In this document: piece after piece, positions 61,651-64,000 of the stretch
Numbering within the stretch: position 1 is the first letter of the stretch
How the letters are laid out: each line of letters starts with the position of its first letter
Assembly: GCF_024198215.1 (NCBI RefSeq)
Contig: NZ_JAKCFA010000018.1
Span: forward strand, 62,001 to 126,000
Reading direction: 5' to 3'
DNA: 64,000 nucleotides
Origin: Myxococcus qinghaiensis
GTDB lineage: Bacteria; Myxococcota; Myxococcia; Myxococcales; Myxococcaceae
Translations under genes and position numbers: made by a program
The notes under the pieces: generated by a model
Told to the model about the DNA's origin: nothing
What the model saw: the letters and a program-made list of their open reading frames with translations, nothing else
Database searches by the model: none

Positions 61651-62154
61651 CTACATCCGCGTGAAGTCGAAGTCCTGGGCCACGGCCTTGCCGTTCTCCT
61701 CGCCTTCGATTCGCGCGGTGAGGCGGTCCGCGGAGGGGCGCTGGTAGAAGATGCGCTTGGGGTGGTCGTTCTGGGGGTTCTCGAAGAGCGCGCCGCTGCT
61801 GTTGCAGCGCACCAGCTTGAAGTCCGTGCCCGGGCGACCCATGGGCTGGGCCACGTAGAAGAGCCCGTCGGCGCGCGCTTCGATGCGCATGTACTCGAAG
61901 AACACCGTCTTGTTGCGGACGATGGAGCGGCTCACGCCGAAGAGGGTGCCGCCGGCCGCGTGTGTCCAGTGCTCCTCCAACGCGGTGCCGGGCTTGTCCT
62001 GACGCCAGCTTCCGGACATCCAGGCGAGGTCGTGGATGGAGTCCCCGCAGGTGCGCGAGGGCGTGTCGCGCTCGGCTGGGGACGACTTGCAGCCGAGGCC
62101 GAGGAGCGGGGCGCCACAGAGGGCGAGGACGAGGAGGGAAGGGCGGACGAGCAT
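61651..62154 (-). CDS. DUF6265-type lipoprotein
   Basis: The product has 167 residues; ATG 62154 gives lipobox LGLGC (about Cys23). The family's motifs are visible: LAWMSGSWR, HWTHAAGGTLFGVSRSIV, FEYMRIEARADGLFYVAQPMG and FENPQNDHPKRIFYQR, typical of a lipocalin-like barrel. The function is unknown. It is convergent with the Ig-like lipoprotein gene (15 bp between stops). Confidence 0.88.
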   Translation of the reverse strand: MLVRPSLLVLALCGAPLLGLGCKSSPAERDTPSRTCGDSIHDLAWMSGSWRQDKPGTALEEHWTHAAGGTLFGVSRSIVRNKTVFFEYMRIEARADGLFYVAQPMGRPGTDFKLVRCNSSGALFENPQNDHPKRIFYQRPSADRLTARIEGEENGKAVAQDFDFTRM

Positions 62155-62231
62155 GCCCTCCATCCTCACACGCCTCGCTGACAGGCCGCACCGTCGATGG
62201 CGACAGTGCGGCCCGTGGGCAGCGCGGGGCT

Positions 62232-64000
62232 TCAGCGCTTGAGGTACTCGCGGATGCTGTCGGCGAGCTGCCGACGAGCCTCCGCGTCCGTGGCCTGCGG
62301 CCCCAGCTTGAGCTTCTTGTCCTCTTCGACGAGGAGCTTCTGGTCCTGCAGGTACGTCACCGCGTTCTCCAGCGTCACCTTGGCCAGGGACTCGGCGGCG
62401 GTGATGCGGCCGGCGTGGTACTCCGCGCGGCCCGTCTCCAGGGCCAGACGGATGAAGGCCTTGCGGTCCTCGGCGACGCCGGTGGCCACGTCGTTGAGCG
62501 TCAGCGCCGCCAGGAGGTACGCCTCCAGGTAGTCGCGCAGCAGGTCGGCCAGGAACTCCAGCTCCGGCTGGGCGTGGGGCTCCGGGGCGACGCGCAGGGC
62601 CCCGCCCTCGTTGATGACCAGGCCCATGCGGACCAGTCGCTCCACCGTCTCCGCGAAGATGGTGTCGAACGTCGTGTTCACCCGGTAGATGAACTCGACC
62701 TTGAAGAGGCGCGACAGGAACAGGGCGCGGGCCTTCACCGCGTCGTAGGGCGCGGACGAGCCGGCGGCCAGGATGGCGTTGGCCACGAGGCTCCGCGCGG
62801 AGACCAGGTTCATCAGCGTGTTCTTGTAGAAGGACATCTCCGGGCGGCGGTTGTCCTCCACCTGGTAGATGACGTCGCCCTTCGCCTCCTGCGTGCGCAC
62901 CATCTCGTCGTCGATGAAGGTGCGCATCGCGTCCTGGATGGGGCCCATCGTCTCCGGGTTGCTGGGGGCATTGCCCAGCTCGCGAGACTGGGGCGCGCCG
63001 TCCTCCTGGGCGATGCGACGCAGGATGCTGATGCGGTCCGCCAGCTCCCGCTGCGTCAGGCCCCGGCGGCGATGCGCCAGCAGGGACGTGCTCACCAGGG
63101 CATGCGGCGTCACGGTGGACACCTTGCTGATGCCGTACATGACGCGGTTGCCGAGCGCGCGGACCAGGCCCTTCTTCTGCTCATCCGTCACGGGCTCGTC
63201 GGGGTTGAGGCCGCGCTCCTTCATGAACTCCATGAGGGAGATGGGCTCATCGAAGCCCAGGTGGATGCGGCCGTAGCGCGCCGCGAGCACCTTGGGCGTG
63301 CTCAACAGGGCCTTGAGGTCCTCGGGCTTCTTCTCTCCGCCCGCCAGCTCCTTCGAGTAGCTGCCGGACTCGACGACCTTCTCGTAGTCAATGGCCACGG
63401 GCACGAAGAGCAAGTCGTTGCGCGCGCCCTCGAGCACGGACTCCACCTGCCAGGTGAACATGCCCAGCTTGGGCGCCAGCAATTTGCCGGTGCGTGAGCG
63501 GCCACCCTCGGGGAAGAACTCCTGGTGGATGCCGTCGTGCACCAGCTTGCGCACGTACGCCTTGAAGGACGCGGCGTAGACCTTGTCGCCCTTGAACGAG
63601 CGTCGCAGGAAGAAGGCGCCGCAGCGGCGGAAGATGCTGCCCAGGGGCCAGAAGGACAGGTTGGCGCCCGCGGCGACCAGGGGCACCGCGTAGCCACGGT
63701 TCCAGAGCACCCAGCTCATCACCAGGTAGTCCACGTGGCTCTTGTGGCTGGGGCACAGGACGATGGGCGCGCGCGTCGCGGCCTTGAGCGCGCGGTGCAG
63801 GCCCGCCTCGTCCACGTGCATGCCGTCGTAGATGCGATTGAACACCCACTCCAGCACGGGCGCGACGAAGGCCAGCGTCGTGGGGCTGGGCTTCGCGGCG
63901 ATGGCCTCCAGGTTGCGGCGGGCCTCGCGCAGCACGCTCTCCGGCTTGCGGTTGGACTCGGCGGCCTGCTCGTCCACCACCTTGCGGAGCTGCCTGTCGC
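62232..64000 (-). CDS. plsB: Glycerol-3-phosphate acyltransferase PlsB, N-terminus beyond window
   Basis: The frame is open through base 64000 (DRQLRKVVDEQAA at the edge), so the real start is outside; a GTG at 63980 is not needed as start. At least 588 residues are visible. Acyltransferase motifs are intact: CPSHKSHVDYL (HxxxxD), FFPEGGRSRTGK and VPVAIDYE. PlsB makes lysophosphatidic acid from acyl-CoA or acyl-ACP, the first step of phospholipid synthesis. The C-terminal helical part (about 300 residues) resembles that of E. coli PlsB. Confidence 0.93.
   Translation of the reverse strand, partial: DRQLRKVVDEQAAESNRKPESVLREARRNLEAIAAKPSPTTLAFVAPVLEWVFNRIYDGMHVDEAGLHRALKAATRAPIVLCPSHKSHVDYLVMSWVLWNRGYAVPLVAAGANLSFWPLGSIFRRCGAFFLRRSFKGDKVYAASFKAYVRKLVHDGIHQEFFPEGGRSRTGKLLAPKLGMFTWQVESVLEGARNDLLFVPVAIDYEKVVESGSYSKELAGGEKKPEDLKALLSTPKVLAARYGRIHLGFDEPISLMEFMKERGLNPDEPVTDEQKKGLVRALGNRVMYGISKVSTVTPHALVSTSLLAHRRRGLTQRELADRISILRRIAQEDGAPQSRELGNAPSNPETMGPIQDAMRTFIDDEMVRTQEAKGDVIYQVEDNRRPEMSFYKNTLMNLVSARSLVANAILAAGSSAPYDAVKARALFLSRLFKVEFIYRVNTTFDTIFAETVERLVRMGLVINEGGALRVAPEPHAQPELEFLADLLRDYLEAYLLAALTLNDVATGVAEDRKAFIRLALETGRAEYHAGRITAAESLAKVTLENAVTYLQDQKLLVEEDKKLKLGPQATDAEARRQLADSIREYLKR

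Overview
The window is very GC-rich DNA (roughly 70% by eye) with dense, often translationally coupled genes, many lipoproteins, a eukaryote-like protein kinase and exopolysaccharide genes. This points to a myxobacterium, most likely the Myxococcus/Corallococcus group. That is inferred from gene content and style, because no rRNA is present. I found no rRNA, tRNA, CRISPR array, insertion sequence or phage module.

Layout. 1-1190 (-) is the 5' part of a gene for a papain-fold-like protein. 1378-6345 (+) is a three-gene cassette of outer-membrane-type protein, lipoprotein with a variable toxin-like C-terminus, and immunity-like protein; its order matches the sitBAI kin-discrimination operons of Myxococcus. 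6391 is a DTW-domain tRNA modification gene. 7052-8539 (-) is ccmI-ccmH. 8656-12941 (-) is a coupled trio of peptidoglycan-binding protein, HExxH metalloprotease and sugar-binding-like or beta-rich exported protein. 13188-19180 (-) is a heavy-metal RND efflux unit with Cys/His repeat proteins. 19326-22615 holds a serine hydrolase, a small protein and a zinc-ribbon membrane protein. 22722-28049 (-) is a complete ccmABCDEFG cytochrome c maturation operon.

28371-34017 (+) is a polysaccharide cluster (deacetylase, flippase, acyltransferase, two glycosyltransferases) behind a good sigma-54 type site. 34091-39002 (-) is a coupled thiSGE operon continuing into DUF4129/DUF4350 membrane proteins with a 49-codon gene between them. 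39118-41537 (+) is small exported proteins, including two tandem lipoproteins with CX3CH motifs. 41745-47234 (+) has a degenerate kinase, an M19 dipeptidase, a Cys-rich lipoprotein and a coupled pair of vWA protein and Fis-like HTH protein. 47238-48984 (-) is a hydrolase and a CorA homologue with GQN in place of GMN. 49065-52256 (+) is a hypothetical protein, a HAD phosphatase and an RlmI-like methyltransferase.

52330-54241 (-) is a lipase-like protein followed by two tandem CesT-fold-like small proteins, which suggests an effector with its chaperones. 54429-57244 (+) is a hydrolase that has lost its catalytic residues and a subtilase with membrane helices plus a TTG-start partner. 57275-58471 (-) is a CPBP protease. 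58538-61635 (+) is a barrel protein, a 13-heme cytochrome c and an Ig-like lipoprotein, resembling an outer-membrane electron conduit whose cytochrome would need the Ccm systems encoded in the same window. 61651-64000 (-) is a DUF6265-like lipoprotein and plsB, which runs off the window edge.

The most interesting units are the toxin cassette (1378-6345), the vWA/HTH pair (44554-47234), the lipase/chaperone-like trio (52330-54241), the metalloprotease trio (8656-12941) and the barrel/13-heme conduit (58538-61635).
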